64,000 nt of DNA from Bradyrhizobium barranii subsp. barranii (GTDB taxonomy: Bacteria; Pseudomonadota; Alphaproteobacteria; Rhizobiales; Xanthobacteraceae). Positions 35,579-44,484 of the stretch are shown one piece after another. The stretch spans positions 2,711,501 through 2,775,500 of the forward strand of contig NZ_CP086136.1 in NCBI RefSeq assembly GCF_017565645.3, read 5' to 3'. A model generated the notes under the pieces. It was not told where the DNA came from, did not search any database, and worked only from the letters and a program-made list of their open reading frames with translations. The position numbers and the translations under genes were made by a program. Position 1 is the stretch's first letter, and every line of letters starts with the position of its first letter.

Positions 35579-35665
35579 ATGGCCAACACCGTTATGAGCA
35601 ACGGCAAGATGAAGAGCGCCTGCATGCATTAAATGAAGGCGCAGAAGGCCATGTCGATGAAGTAA
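35579..35665 (+). pseudogene. Met/Lys-rich mini-ORF split by an in-frame stop
   Basis: ATG at 35579 encodes MANTVMSNGKMKSACMH, stop TAA at 35630-35632, then in the same frame ATG continues MKAQKAMSMK to a second TAA at 35663-35665. Without the internal stop it would be one small Met/Lys-rich peptide. A strong terminator follows directly. No clear ribosome site, so it may simply be chance. Confidence 0.25.
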
Positions 35666-35687
35666 GGCGCGAGGCGCGCACGGTTCG

Positions 35688-35722
35688 GCCGCGCTGTCAG
35701 CAGTTGGCAGCGCGGCTTTTTC
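35688..35722 (+). terminator. Strong intrinsic terminator
   Basis: GCCGCGCTG (35688-35696), 11-nt loop, CAGCGCGGC (35708-35716), followed by TTTTTC. Ends the transcript carrying the gene at 35239 and the mini-ORF. Confidence 0.85.
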
Positions 35723-35786
35723 TTGAGAAAGCTTCTTTGGCGTCTCTCTTTTTCCTGGCGCGAATCCGGCTACATTGCCTCCTGCA

Positions 35787-36950
35787 ATGTCACGCGCGCC
35801 CAAACCCTTTCCGATCCCCACGACACAGGCCCGGCAGATCTGGCTGCATGCCCAGCGGCTGGACGAGCGCGCGCCGTTCGGGGAGGGGGCGCGCGCGGTG
35901 GCGGATGCGATCGACCATCTCGGTTATGTGCAGATCGACACCATCAACGTCATCGAGCGCAGCCACCACCACATCCTGTTCAGCCGCATTCCGTCCTACC
36001 GGCGTGCCGATTTGCGCCAGGCCCAGAGCGTCGACCGGAGCGTGTTCGAATACTGGACCCATGCGCTGTCCTATGTGCCGGCGAACGATTTTCGCTTCTT
36101 CCTGCCGGCGATGCGCGAGCACCGGCGCGAGGGGCACAAATGGTACGCCTCGGTCAAGCCGGCCGATACGCGCAAGGTGATGCGGCTCCTGCGCGCCGGT
36201 CCGCTGACGATCCGCGACATCGAGGACGACGTGCTCACCGAGAAGGAGCATCTCTGGCAGAGCCGAAAACCCTCGAAGCGGGCTTTGCAGCTCGCCTTCT
36301 ACACCGGCGTCGCGACCGTCAGCGCGCGCCAGGGCATGCTCAAGACCTATGAGCTGATGACGCGGCACTTCGGCTGGGACAAGCTGCCGAAGCCGGCGTC
36401 GGCGAGAGACATCACGGCCTATCTGCTCGACCGCGCACTGCGGTCGCAGGGCGTGGTCAGTCTGGATTCGATCTGCCACCTCGATGCGCCGAGCAAGAAG
36501 GCGATCGCGCAGTTGGTCGCCTCGCGCGTCCGCCGCGGCGAGCTCGTGCCCGTTGCGATCGAGGGCGCGGGCAAGCAGGAGCATTGGGCCGCGCCTGCGG
36601 CGCTGGAGCCGGGTGAGGGCGCTGCGCCCGATCTCGTTCACATCCTCTCGCCGTTCGATCCCCTGATCATCCAGCGCAAGCGCACCAATCTGTTCTTCGG
36701 CTACAACCACCTGTTCGAAGCCTATGTGCCGAAGGCCAAGCGCAAGCTCGGCTATTTCGCGTTGCCCGTGCTGGTCGGCGACGAGATCGTCGCGGCGCTT
36801 GACCTCAAGACCGATAGGCAGGCGAAAAAGCTGCTGATGCAGAAATGGACCTGGGTTGGGCAGGGGAAGAAGACGGCGGGGCGCAAGGAGCTGAAGCGCG
36901 TGATCGAGGAGGAGCTCGATCGCTTCGAGCGGTTTCAATTGGCGGAGTGA
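35787..36950 (+). CDS. YcaQ/AlkX-type winged-helix DNA glycosylase-like protein
   Basis: 387-residue member of the HTH_42 (AlkZ/YcaQ) family, which unhooks DNA interstrand crosslinks and removes bulky adducts. The family catalytic motif Gln-x-Asp appears in GYVQIDTINVIERSHHHILFSR. Other family segments are FEYWTHALSYVP, REGHKWYASV and the C-terminal LSPFDPLIIQRKRTNLFFGYNH and WTWVGQGKKTAGRKELKRVIEEELDRF. The ATG at 35787 is preferred to a TTG at 35775. A single gene flanked by a terminator and an R6 repeat. Confidence 0.88.
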   Translation: MSRAPKPFPIPTTQARQIWLHAQRLDERAPFGEGARAVADAIDHLGYVQIDTINVIERSHHHILFSRIPSYRRADLRQAQSVDRSVFEYWTHALSYVPANDFRFFLPAMREHRREGHKWYASVKPADTRKVMRLLRAGPLTIRDIEDDVLTEKEHLWQSRKPSKRALQLAFYTGVATVSARQGMLKTYELMTRHFGWDKLPKPASARDITAYLLDRALRSQGVVSLDSICHLDAPSKKAIAQLVASRVRRGELVPVAIEGAGKQEHWAAPAALEPGEGAAPDLVHILSPFDPLIIQRKRTNLFFGYNHLFEAYVPKAKRKLGYFALPVLVGDEIVAALDLKTDRQAKKLLMQKWTWVGQGKKTAGRKELKRVIEEELDRFERFQLAE

Positions 36951-36975
36951 GTGGCGCTCGCCGTGGCTTCGGTCT

Positions 36976-37100
36976 CGTAGGGTGGGCAAAGCGACTTGTC
37001 CGCCGTAGCTCGAAGAGCGAAGGCGGAAGCGTGCCGACCATCGTGGTCCGCGAAGGAGAATGGTGGGCACGGCGCTAACGCGCCTTTGCCCACCCTACAA
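36976..37100. repeat. Dispersed inverted repeat, family R6 copy 1
   Basis: Arms CGTAGGGTGGGCAAAGCG and GCCTTTGCCCACCCTACAA, inside them GGTGGGCACGGCG. The right end overlaps the 3' end of the DUF2809 gene. Second copy at 39026-39119. Confidence 0.85.
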
Positions 37101-37503
37101 GACCATCAATCCAAACGCCAAACGCAATCCCGACCGCATAAGCCACCAGATTCCACAGCGAGAAGATCCGGCCGAGCAGCAGCGCGCCCGCGGTGGTGAG
37201 CCGAAACGCATCGAGCCAGGGCGCATGCACCAGCCGGGAGAACTCGACGACGATCGCGATCGCCACGGCGATGGCTGCAAGTCGGCTCCGAGTCAGGCGC
37301 GGCAGCAAAACCCCGACCAGCAGAAACACCATCGTCGCCCACAGCAGCGAGCCGCCGTACTTCACGACGAAGGCGGGAAGGCCAAGCGGAAAGCCGTACC
37401 AGCGCAAGGACAGCCCGCAGGCGATCACGAACAGCGCGAGGGCGGCGCGGATCAATGATTTCTGTCGCAGCGCAACGGTGTTGACCGGTTGCGCCCCGTG
37501 CAT
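37075..37503 (-). CDS. DUF2809 (YjgA-like) membrane protein
   Basis: 142-residue integral membrane protein with four to five hydrophobic helices and the DUF2809 pattern LRWYGFPLGLPAFVVKYGGSLLWATMVF, VEFSRLVHAPWLDAFRLTTAGALLLGRIFS and YAVGIAFGVWID. Function unknown. The start at 37503 has GGAG 6 nt upstream; 37515 is an alternative. The last seven residues (VGWAKAR) and the stop are encoded by the R6 repeat, so the native C-terminus has probably been replaced. Confidence 0.8.
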   Translation of the reverse strand: MHGAQPVNTVALRQKSLIRAALALFVIACGLSLRWYGFPLGLPAFVVKYGGSLLWATMVFLLVGVLLPRLTRSRLAAIAVAIAIVVEFSRLVHAPWLDAFRLTTAGALLLGRIFSLWNLVAYAVGIAFGVWIDGLVGWAKAR

Positions 37504-37582
37504 TGCTCGCTCCATTGACTCTTTGCCCGCGATGCTCAAAACCGCAACCAGCCCATAAAAGCAACAACCCCGGGGGGAAGCC

Positions 37583-38914
37583 ATGAGCCAGACCACGACC
37601 TATGCCGGTTCCGCCGGCTCAGCCAAGTCGGAAATCGAGACCTCGACGATCCGCGCCATCTCCTGGCGCCTGATTCCGTTCCTGGTGCTGGGCTACTTCT
37701 TCTCATATCTCGACCGCGTCAATCTCGGCTTCGCCGCGCTGACCATGAACGCGGAGCTGAAGTTCACGCCGCTGATCTTCTCCTGGGGCGCCGGCATCTT
37801 CTTCATCGGCTATTTCATTTTCGAGGTGCCGAGCAATCTGGCGCTGGAGAAGTTCGGCGCGAGCCGCTGGATCGCCCGCATCATGGTGACCTGGGGCATC
37901 ATCTCGGCGCTGATGGCGCTGGTCAGCGGGGTGACGAGCTTCTACGTCCTGCGCTTCCTGCTTGGCGTCGCCGAGGCCGGCTTCTTCCCCGGCATCATCC
38001 TCTATCTCACCTACTGGTACCCGGCCGAGTATCGCGCCCGCTTCCTCGCCGCCTTCGCCATCGCCGTGCCGGTCTCCACCGTGATCGGCGCGCCGGTCTC
38101 GGGCCTGCTGCTCGGGCTCGACGGCGCGATGGGGCTGAAGGGCTGGCAGTGGCTGTTCATCATCGAGGGCATCCCCTCGGTGCTGCTGGGCATCGTCACC
38201 TGGTTCTATCTCACCGACAAGCCGGAGAAGGCGGACTGGCTCTCGGCCGATCAGAAGGCCTGGCTCAAGTCCAGGCTCGATTCGGAAATCGCGGCCAAGC
38301 AGGCGGTGAAGCATCTTTCGCTCGGCGAAGCGCTGTCGTCGCCGAAGGTGATCATGCTGAGCCTGGTCTATTTCGGTTTCGTCGGCGCGCTCTATGGCAT
38401 GCAGTTCTGGCTGCCGCAGATCGTCAAGGCGTTCGGCCTCACCAACGCCCAGACCGGCTTTGTCACAGCGATCCCGTATCTGTTCGGCACCATCGCCATG
38501 ATCCTGTGGGCGCGGCATTCCGATGCGACGCGCGAGCGCGTGATGCATGTCGGCGCGCCGCTGCTGCTCACCGCCGTTGCGCTTGCCGTCTCCTCCTATC
38601 TCACCGATCCCACCATGACGATGGTGGTGCTCACCGTCGCGGCGATCGGCGTGTTCTGCTGCTTCGGCGTGTTCTGGACCCTGCCGACCGCCTGGCTCTC
38701 CGGCACGGCGGCGGCCGGCGCCATCGCGCTGATCAACTCGATCGGCAACCTCGCCGGCTTCGGCGGGCCCTACCTGATCGGCTGGGTCAAGGAAGCCACC
38801 GGCCAGACCTCGACCGGCTTGCTGGTGCTGGCCGTCCTGCCCCTGATCGCCGGCATTTTGGTTTTTGTCGGCGGCCACGAGAGCAAGCACGAGTTCGCCG
38901 GGCAGGGGCGGTAG
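37583..38914 (+). CDS. MFS transporter, anion:cation symporter (ACS) family
   Basis: 443-residue major facilitator with 12 hydrophobic helices. N-terminal IPFLVLGYFFSYLDRVNLGFAALTMN and the FEVPSNLALEKFGASRWIARIMVTWGI loop between helices 2 and 3 are signatures of the ACS family (phthalate, glucarate/galactarate, hexuronate, tartrate permeases). LGVAEAGFFPGIILYLTYWYP is also typical. It should import an organic anion, identity unknown; no catabolic genes adjoin it. The ribosome site GGGGGGAAG precedes the ATG. Confidence 0.92.
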   Translation: MSQTTTYAGSAGSAKSEIETSTIRAISWRLIPFLVLGYFFSYLDRVNLGFAALTMNAELKFTPLIFSWGAGIFFIGYFIFEVPSNLALEKFGASRWIARIMVTWGIISALMALVSGVTSFYVLRFLLGVAEAGFFPGIILYLTYWYPAEYRARFLAAFAIAVPVSTVIGAPVSGLLLGLDGAMGLKGWQWLFIIEGIPSVLLGIVTWFYLTDKPEKADWLSADQKAWLKSRLDSEIAAKQAVKHLSLGEALSSPKVIMLSLVYFGFVGALYGMQFWLPQIVKAFGLTNAQTGFVTAIPYLFGTIAMILWARHSDATRERVMHVGAPLLLTAVALAVSSYLTDPTMTMVVLTVAAIGVFCCFGVFWTLPTAWLSGTAAAGAIALINSIGNLAGFGGPYLIGWVKEATGQTSTGLLVLAVLPLIAGILVFVGGHESKHEFAGQGR

Positions 38915-38930
38915 GCCGCCAGCACCGCTG

Positions 38931-39019
38931 CGTAGCCCGGATGGAGCGAAGCGAAATCCGGGACTGCTCGAGCTACAACCTGCAGGCCCCGGATTGCGCT
39001 GCGCTCCATCCGGGCTACG
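38931..39019. repeat. Dispersed inverted repeat, family R5
   Basis: CGTAGCCCGGATGGAGCG...AATCCGGG and CCCCGGATTGCGC...GCGCTCCATCCGGGCTACG, a mirror pair 89 bp long. Intergenic. Confidence 0.85.
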
Positions 39020-39025
39020 GACTCT

Positions 39026-39119
39026 CGTAGGGTGGACAAAGGCGCGCTTTGCGCCGTGCCTACCATTTTCCTGATTCCGGCAGGCATGGTGGGCACGCTT
39101 CGCTTTGCCCACCCTACAA
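39026..39119. repeat. Dispersed inverted repeat, family R6 copy 2
   Basis: CGTAGGGTGGACAAAGGCGCGC and GCTTTGCCCACCCTACAA with an inner GGTGGGCAC, adjoining repeat R5. Related to 36976-37100. Confidence 0.85.
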
Positions 39120-39255
39120 TCGCACCCTCCCGGCAACCGCCATCCAAATCCTTACCACCCCTTAACGATCACGCTTTCCTGATGGCTGACGATTATTGAC
39201 TTTTATCAGTGATTAGTCGACATTCCTCTCATCGCAGTCGCGGGAGTGTCCTCCG

Positions 39256-40362
39256 ATGTTCGTTCGGTCAGTTTTGTCCAGCTATTCCAAGCTCTTGGCG
39301 GGTGTCTCGCTGGCCCTGATGGCCGCTGCGCTGGCCGGGTGCAATGATACCGTTGCTGAAAAGGCCGAGCCGCCGCGGCCGGTTCTGGTCGCGACCGCCC
39401 ATTATGATGCCGAGACGCCGGAGCGCAGCTTTGTCGGCACCGTCAGGCCCCGGATCGAGAGCGATCTCGGTTTCCGCGTGGCCGGCAAGGTTGCCAAGCG
39501 CCTGGTCGAGGTCGGCCAGACCGTCGAAATCGGCCAGCCGCTCGCGACGCTCGACGAGGTCGATCTGAAGCTCCAGGCTGAACAGTCCGTCGCCGAGCAG
39601 ACCGCTGCGACCGGCGTGCTGGCCCAGGCCGCCGCGGCCGAGCAGCGCGCCAAGGATCTGAAGGCCAAGGGCTGGACTACGGATGCGGCGATGGATTCGA
39701 GCCGCGCCGCCGCCGATGAGGCCCGCGCGCGTCTGGACCGAGCCGTGCGCTCAGTCGAGCTGACCAAGAATTCTCTTTCCTACGCGACGCTCAACGCCGA
39801 CGCCCGTGGCGTCGTCACCGCAACGCTGATCGAGCCCGGCCAGGTGGTTGCCGCAGGCCAGACTTCGATCCGTGTCGCCCGCTTTGCCGAGAAGGAAGCG
39901 GTCGTCGCGATCCCTGAGACGCTGGTCGGACGTGCCAAGTCGGGCGCCGCCAGCGTCACTCTTTGGTCGGAGCCGGACAAGAAATATGCGGCCAAGCTGC
40001 GCGAGATCGCGCCGACGGCCGATCCGTCGACGCGCACCTATCTTGCAAAGTTCTCGCTGCCCGAGGCCGACGACAAGGTTTCGCTCGGCATGACCGCGAC
40101 GTTGACGCTGTCGGATGCCGCGACCGAGCGCGTCGCGCGGCTGCCGCTGTCGGCGCTGTTCAACGAAGGCGGCAAGCCCTCCTTCTACGTCGTCGACGAC
40201 AATGGCGCCGTCACGCTCAAGCCGGTCGTGGTGAAGTCCTACGAGAGCAACGACGTCATCATCACCAGCGGTGTCGACGAGGGCGCCAAGATCGTGGCCC
40301 TCGGCGTGCAGAAGCTCGATCCAAGCCAGCGGGTGCGGATCGTCTCGTCGCTGTCCTTCTAG
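39256..40362 (+). CDS. RND efflux periplasmic adaptor, lipoprotein
   Basis: 368-residue membrane-fusion protein. An N-terminal lipoprotein signal ends in the lipobox LAGC (Cys near residue 31), then the barrel-sandwich hybrid (RPRIESDLGFRVAGKVAKRLVEVGQTVEIGQPLATLDEVDL), a helical hairpin rich in Ala/Glu (about 105-170), and the beta-barrel domain. It bridges the inner-membrane RND pump to an outer-membrane channel, which is not encoded nearby. First gene of a probable three-gene set with the pump and a TetR regulator. Confidence 0.93.
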   Translation: MFVRSVLSSYSKLLAGVSLALMAAALAGCNDTVAEKAEPPRPVLVATAHYDAETPERSFVGTVRPRIESDLGFRVAGKVAKRLVEVGQTVEIGQPLATLDEVDLKLQAEQSVAEQTAATGVLAQAAAAEQRAKDLKAKGWTTDAAMDSSRAAADEARARLDRAVRSVELTKNSLSYATLNADARGVVTATLIEPGQVVAAGQTSIRVARFAEKEAVVAIPETLVGRAKSGAASVTLWSEPDKKYAAKLREIAPTADPSTRTYLAKFSLPEADDKVSLGMTATLTLSDAATERVARLPLSALFNEGGKPSFYVVDDNGAVTLKPVVVKSYESNDVIITSGVDEGAKIVALGVQKLDPSQRVRIVSSLSF

Positions 40363-40421
40363 AGTTTACGAGTCACGTCGTGTGAGGTGAGTTCGGCCCA
40401 AGCGCAAATGCCGGGGCTGAA

Positions 40422-40481
40422 GCGGCGAAGCGATCCAGAACCTGCCCAGCCCCCTGGATTGCTTCGCTGCCTCGCGACGAC
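40422..40481. repeat. Degenerate R1 inverted repeat
   Basis: GCGAAGCGATCCAGAACC ... CCTGGATTGCTTCGCTGCCTCGCGACGACGG: recognisable but eroded copy of the R1 element between the adaptor and pump genes, so it must be transcribed if the two form one operon. Confidence 0.6.
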
Positions 40482-40537
40482 GGTTTGAACAGAGTGGCTG
40501 TGGTTTTTTTGCAATTGGACCATCTTTGGAGAGTGCG

Positions 40538-43500
40538 ATGAAGCGCTTCAACCTTTCGGCCTGGGCCGTCAGCCATCCGACGCTGGTCCTGTTCCTGATG
40601 ATCATACTCGGCGTCGCCGGCTTCTTCTCCTATCAGAAGCTCGGGCGGGCCGAGGATCCGTTCTTCACGGTGAAGGTGGTCAACGTCTCCGTGATCTGGC
40701 CGGGCGCGACTGCGCAGGAGATGCAGACGCAGGTCGCCGACCCCATCGAGAAGAAGATCCAGGAGCTGCCCTATTTCGAGAAGGTGCAGACCTATTCCAA
40801 GCCGGCCTTCACCGCGCTCCAGGTGACCTTCCGCGATTCCACGCCGCCAAAGGACGTGCCGTATCTCTTCTATCTCTTGCGCAAGAAGCTCGCCGACGTG
40901 CAGGGCCAGTTGCCTTCGGGCATTCTGGGACCCGTCGTCAACGACGAGTTCTCCGACGTCGATTCCATCCTCTACATGATGACCGGCGACGGCGCCGACT
41001 ATGCCCAGCTCAAGAAGGTCTCGGAAGGCTTCCGCCAGCGCCTGTTGAAGGTGCCTGGTGTGACCAAGGTCGACGTCTACGGCAACCAGGACGAGCGCAT
41101 CTTCGTCGAATTCTCGCACGCCAAGCTCGCCACCCTCGGCATCACGCCGCAGGCCCTGTTCGATTCGCTCGCCAAGCAGAACAACGTCGTGCCCGCCGGC
41201 ACGGTCGAGACCTCGTCGCAGCGCGTGCCGCTGCGCGTCACCGGCGCGCTCGATGGCGCCAAGGCCGTCGCCGAGACGCCGGTCGAGAGCAACGGCCGCG
41301 TGTTCCGTTTAGGTGATATCGCCACCGTCACCCACGGCTATGTCGACCCGCCGAGCTTCATCGTGCGCCAGGAAGGCAAGGCCGCGATCGGCATCGGTGT
41401 CGTCACCGCCAAGGGCGCCAACATCCTCGATCTCGGCAAGGAGGTCGAGAAGGCCACCGCCGAGTTCATGAAGGCGGTGCCGCAGGGCATCGACGTCAAG
41501 CTCATCGCCGACCAGCCCAAGGTGGTCGAGCACGCCGTCGGCGAGTTCGTGCATTCCTTCATGGAAGCCCTCGTCATCGTGCTGTTCGTGTCGTTCCTGG
41601 CACTCGGCTGGCGCACCGGCATCGTGGTCGCGCTGTCGGTGCCGCTGGTGCTCGGCATCGTCTTCGTCGTCATGAACACGATGTCGCTCGATCTGCACCG
41701 CATCACGCTCGGTGCGCTGATCATCGCGCTCGGCCTGCTGGTGGATGACGCCATCATCGCGGTCGAGATGATGGTGGTGAAGATGGAGCAGGGCTGGGAC
41801 CGTTTCCGCGCGGCCTCCTTTGCCTGGGAATCCACTGCGTTTCCGATGCTCACGGGGACGCTGGTCACGGCCGCTGGCTTCCTCCCCATCGGCTTTGCCA
41901 ATTCCGCGGTCGGCGAATATGCCGGCAGCATCTTCTGGATCGTGGCGATCGCGCTGGTCGCCTCCTGGTTCGTGGCGGTGATCTTCACGCCCTATATCGG
42001 TGTCATGCTGCTGCCCAACATCAAGGTGCACCACAATCACGATCCGCACGCGGTGTACGAGACCCGCATGTACCGCGGCCTGCGCGCCATCGTGCAATGG
42101 TGCGTCAACCACCGCATCACCGTGGTGGCCGCGACCGTCGGCGTCTTCATCGCCTCGATCGTCGGCTTCGGTCATGTCCAGCAGCAGTTCTTCCCGCTGT
42201 CGGAGCGGCCCGAGCTGTTCCTCCAGCTCCGCCTGCCCGAGGGCACCGCCTTCAACGTCACCGAGAAGGCGGTGAAGAAGGCCGAGACGCTGCTCAAGGA
42301 CGACAAGGACATCGAGACCTATACGTCCTATGTCGGCCAGGGCTCGCCGCGCTTCTGGCTCGGCCTCAATCCGCAGCTTCCGAACGAGGCCTTTGCCGAG
42401 ATCGTCATCGTCGCCAAGGGCGTCGAGGCGCGCGAGCGCATCAAGGCCAAGATCGAGAACGCGGCTGCGGAGGGCATGCTGACCGAGGCGCGCGTGCGCG
42501 TCGACCGCTTCAACTTCGGTCCGCCGGTCGGCTTCCCCGTCCAGTTCCGCGTGATCGGCCCCGACGCCAACAAGGTGCGCGAGATCGCCTATCAGGTCCG
42601 CGACGTCATGCGGCAGAACAAGAGCGTCAAGGACGTCCAGCTCGACTGGAACGAGCAGTCGCCCTACCTCAAGCTCGTCGTCGACCAGGATCGTGCCCGC
42701 GCCATGGGCCTGACGCCGCAGGACGTCTCGCAGGCGCTGTCGATGCTGATCTCGGGTGCGCAGGTCACGACCATTCGCGACGGCATCGAGAAGGTGGCCG
42801 TGGTCGCTCGTGCGGTCCCGTCCGAACGTCTCGATCTCGGCGGCGTCGGCGATCTGACCATCACCTCGAAGAACGGCGTTGCCGTGCCGCTCCAGCAGAT
42901 CGCCAAGATCGAGTATGCCCATGAGGAGCCGATCATGTGGCGGCGTAACCGCGACATGGCGATCACCGTGCGCTCCGACGTCGTCGACGGCGTGCAGGCG
43001 CCCGACGTCACCAGCCAGATCACGCCGAAGCTGAAGGCGATCAAGGACAATCTCGAGCCGGCCTACCGTATCGAGCCGGGTGGGGCGTTCGAGGAATCCG
43101 CCAAGGGCAACGCCTCGATCTTCATCCTCTTCCCGCTGATGGTCATGGTGATGCTGACGCTGCTGATGTTCCAGCTGCAGAGCTTCTCGCGCCTGATCCT
43201 GGTGTTCCTCACCGCGCCGCTCGGCATCGTCGGTGCCTCGTTCGGCCTCAACGTCGCCAATGCCCCGTTCGGCTTCGTGGCGCTGCTCGGCCTGATCGCA
43301 CTCGCCGGCATGATCATGCGCAACACCGTCATCCTGGTCGACCAGATCGAGACCGACGTCTCCCACGGCCTGACCCGCCGTGAGGCGATCGTGGAGGCAA
43401 CCGTCCGCCGCGCCCGGCCGGTGGTGCTGACGGCGCTCGCCGCGATCCTGGCCATGATCCCGTTGTCGCGCTCGGCCTTCTGGGGCCCGATGGCGATCAC

Positions 43501-43675
43501 GATCATGGGAGGCCTGTTCGTCGCGACCTTCCTGACGCTGCTGTACCTGCCGGGCCTCTACGCCCTGTGGTTCAGGAAGAGCCTGGACGAGGCGGGCACC
43601 CCCGAGCAGCCTGCCGCGCCGCAGCATGGGAGCGATGACCAGCACGCAATTCCGCTTGCTGAAGCGGCTGAATAA
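40538..43675 (+). CDS. RND efflux pump, inner-membrane permease
   Basis: 1045-residue proton-driven efflux transporter of the AcrB/MexF superfamily with 12 helices and two large periplasmic domains. Helix 4 carries the proton-relay Asp pair (LGLLVDDAIIAVEMM). The halves mirror each other (VLFVSFLALGWRTG ... MVMLTLLMFQLQSF). Exports drugs, solvents or endogenous compounds; specificity unknown. ATG at 40538 with GGAGAG upstream; a TTG at 40526 is less likely. Followed by a TetR gene 33 bp downstream. Confidence 0.95.
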   Translation: MKRFNLSAWAVSHPTLVLFLMIILGVAGFFSYQKLGRAEDPFFTVKVVNVSVIWPGATAQEMQTQVADPIEKKIQELPYFEKVQTYSKPAFTALQVTFRDSTPPKDVPYLFYLLRKKLADVQGQLPSGILGPVVNDEFSDVDSILYMMTGDGADYAQLKKVSEGFRQRLLKVPGVTKVDVYGNQDERIFVEFSHAKLATLGITPQALFDSLAKQNNVVPAGTVETSSQRVPLRVTGALDGAKAVAETPVESNGRVFRLGDIATVTHGYVDPPSFIVRQEGKAAIGIGVVTAKGANILDLGKEVEKATAEFMKAVPQGIDVKLIADQPKVVEHAVGEFVHSFMEALVIVLFVSFLALGWRTGIVVALSVPLVLGIVFVVMNTMSLDLHRITLGALIIALGLLVDDAIIAVEMMVVKMEQGWDRFRAASFAWESTAFPMLTGTLVTAAGFLPIGFANSAVGEYAGSIFWIVAIALVASWFVAVIFTPYIGVMLLPNIKVHHNHDPHAVYETRMYRGLRAIVQWCVNHRITVVAATVGVFIASIVGFGHVQQQFFPLSERPELFLQLRLPEGTAFNVTEKAVKKAETLLKDDKDIETYTSYVGQGSPRFWLGLNPQLPNEAFAEIVIVAKGVEARERIKAKIENAAAEGMLTEARVRVDRFNFGPPVGFPVQFRVIGPDANKVREIAYQVRDVMRQNKSVKDVQLDWNEQSPYLKLVVDQDRARAMGLTPQDVSQALSMLISGAQVTTIRDGIEKVAVVARAVPSERLDLGGVGDLTITSKNGVAVPLQQIAKIEYAHEEPIMWRRNRDMAITVRSDVVDGVQAPDVTSQITPKLKAIKDNLEPAYRIEPGGAFEESAKGNASIFILFPLMVMVMLTLLMFQLQSFSRLILVFLTAPLGIVGASFGLNVANAPFGFVALLGLIALAGMIMRNTVILVDQIETDVSHGLTRREAIVEATVRRARPVVLTALAAILAMIPLSRSAFWGPMAITIMGGLFVATFLTLLYLPGLYALWFRKSLDEAGTPEQPAAPQHGSDDQHAIPLAEAAE

Positions 43676-43708
43676 ATGAGAAGACTGCTGATGGACGAGT
43701 CCTGACAC

Positions 43709-44308
43709 ATGACACTGGTTGCGGAACATATCGAAGGTGACACCCGGGATCGTATCCTCGAGGTGGCTGAGCGGCTGTTCCGCCAGATCGGTTACCAGAA
43801 GACCACGGTCGGGGACATCGCCAAGGAGCTCAGGATGAGCCCCGCCAATGTCTATCGCTTCTTCGAATCGAAGAAGGCGATCCACCAGTCAGTGGCGCGG
43901 GCCTTGATGGGCGAGGTCGAGATCGAAGCGCAGCGGATCGTGGCGAGGCCTGGTCCGGTGCTCCCGCGCTTCCGCGAGCTGCTCACCACCATCCAACGCA
44001 TGAACACCGAGCGCTATGTCGGTGATAACAAGCTGCATGAGATGGTCGAGATCGCGATGCAGGAGGACTGGGACGTCTGCGTCGCCCATATGGAGTGCAT
44101 TGCCGGCGTCATCGGCCAGGTGATCGCGCAAGGTACCGCGTCCGGCGAGTTCGAGGCGCCGGACCTGCAACTGGCCTCGATGTGCGCCTGCACCGCGATG
44201 ATGCGCTTTTTCCATCCCCAGATGATCGCCCAGTGCGCCACCAAGCCGGGCCCGACTATCGACCAGATGATCGATTTCGTCATCGCGGGTCTGTCGCCGC
44301 GCCACTGA
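43709..44308 (+). CDS. TetR-family regulator of the efflux genes
   Basis: 199-residue repressor with the N-terminal helix-turn-helix (RILEVAERLFRQIGYQKTTVGDIAKELRMSPANVYRFFESKKAIHQSV) and a C-terminal ligand domain. It lies just downstream of the RND pump and is probably co-transcribed, forming a feedback loop; its operator would be expected upstream of 39256 but I could not identify it with confidence. Confidence 0.9.
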   Translation: MTLVAEHIEGDTRDRILEVAERLFRQIGYQKTTVGDIAKELRMSPANVYRFFESKKAIHQSVARALMGEVEIEAQRIVARPGPVLPRFRELLTTIQRMNTERYVGDNKLHEMVEIAMQEDWDVCVAHMECIAGVIGQVIAQGTASGEFEAPDLQLASMCACTAMMRFFHPQMIAQCATKPGPTIDQMIDFVIAGLSPRH

Positions 44309-44389
44309 CGGGCGCTGGAATTTCCCCTATAAACTGCTTGGCGCCGCCCTTAACGGGTGGATGGCGGGCAATGACGGACCAACAAACTC

Positions 44390-44469
44390 CGTCATTTCGA
44401 GCGCAGCGAAGCAATCCAGACTGTCTCCGCGGAGGGATTCTGGATTGCTTCGCTGCGCTCGCAATGACG
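44390..44469. repeat. Dispersed inverted repeat, family R1 copy 2
   Basis: CGTCATTTCGAGCGCAGCG...AATCCAGA / TCTGGATTGCTTCGC...CGCTCGCAATGACG, near-perfect 80-bp palindrome. Its right end is only 15 bp from the start codon of the downstream gene, so it sits in that gene's leader. Confidence 0.88.
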
Positions 44470-44484
44470 AAAAGGAAGCAGCGC

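Larger units (their letters stand above)
38915..39255. other. Intergenic region filled by repeats R5 and R6
   Basis: 341 bp between the MFS gene and the RND adaptor. Two repeats occupy 38931-39119; the remaining AT-rich stretch 39170-39240 (GATTATTGACTTTTATCAGTGATTAGTC) is the likely promoter of the efflux operon. Confidence 0.6.

Noticed and set aside
39180..39235. TetR operator for the RND operon (TTGACT...AGTCGA)
   Set aside because: Half-sites are short and the spacing irregular; not distinguishable from chance.
41309..43885. Minus-strand ORF of 858 codons
   Set aside because: Mirror of the RND pump gene; composition rich in Asp/His/Arg with no domain.
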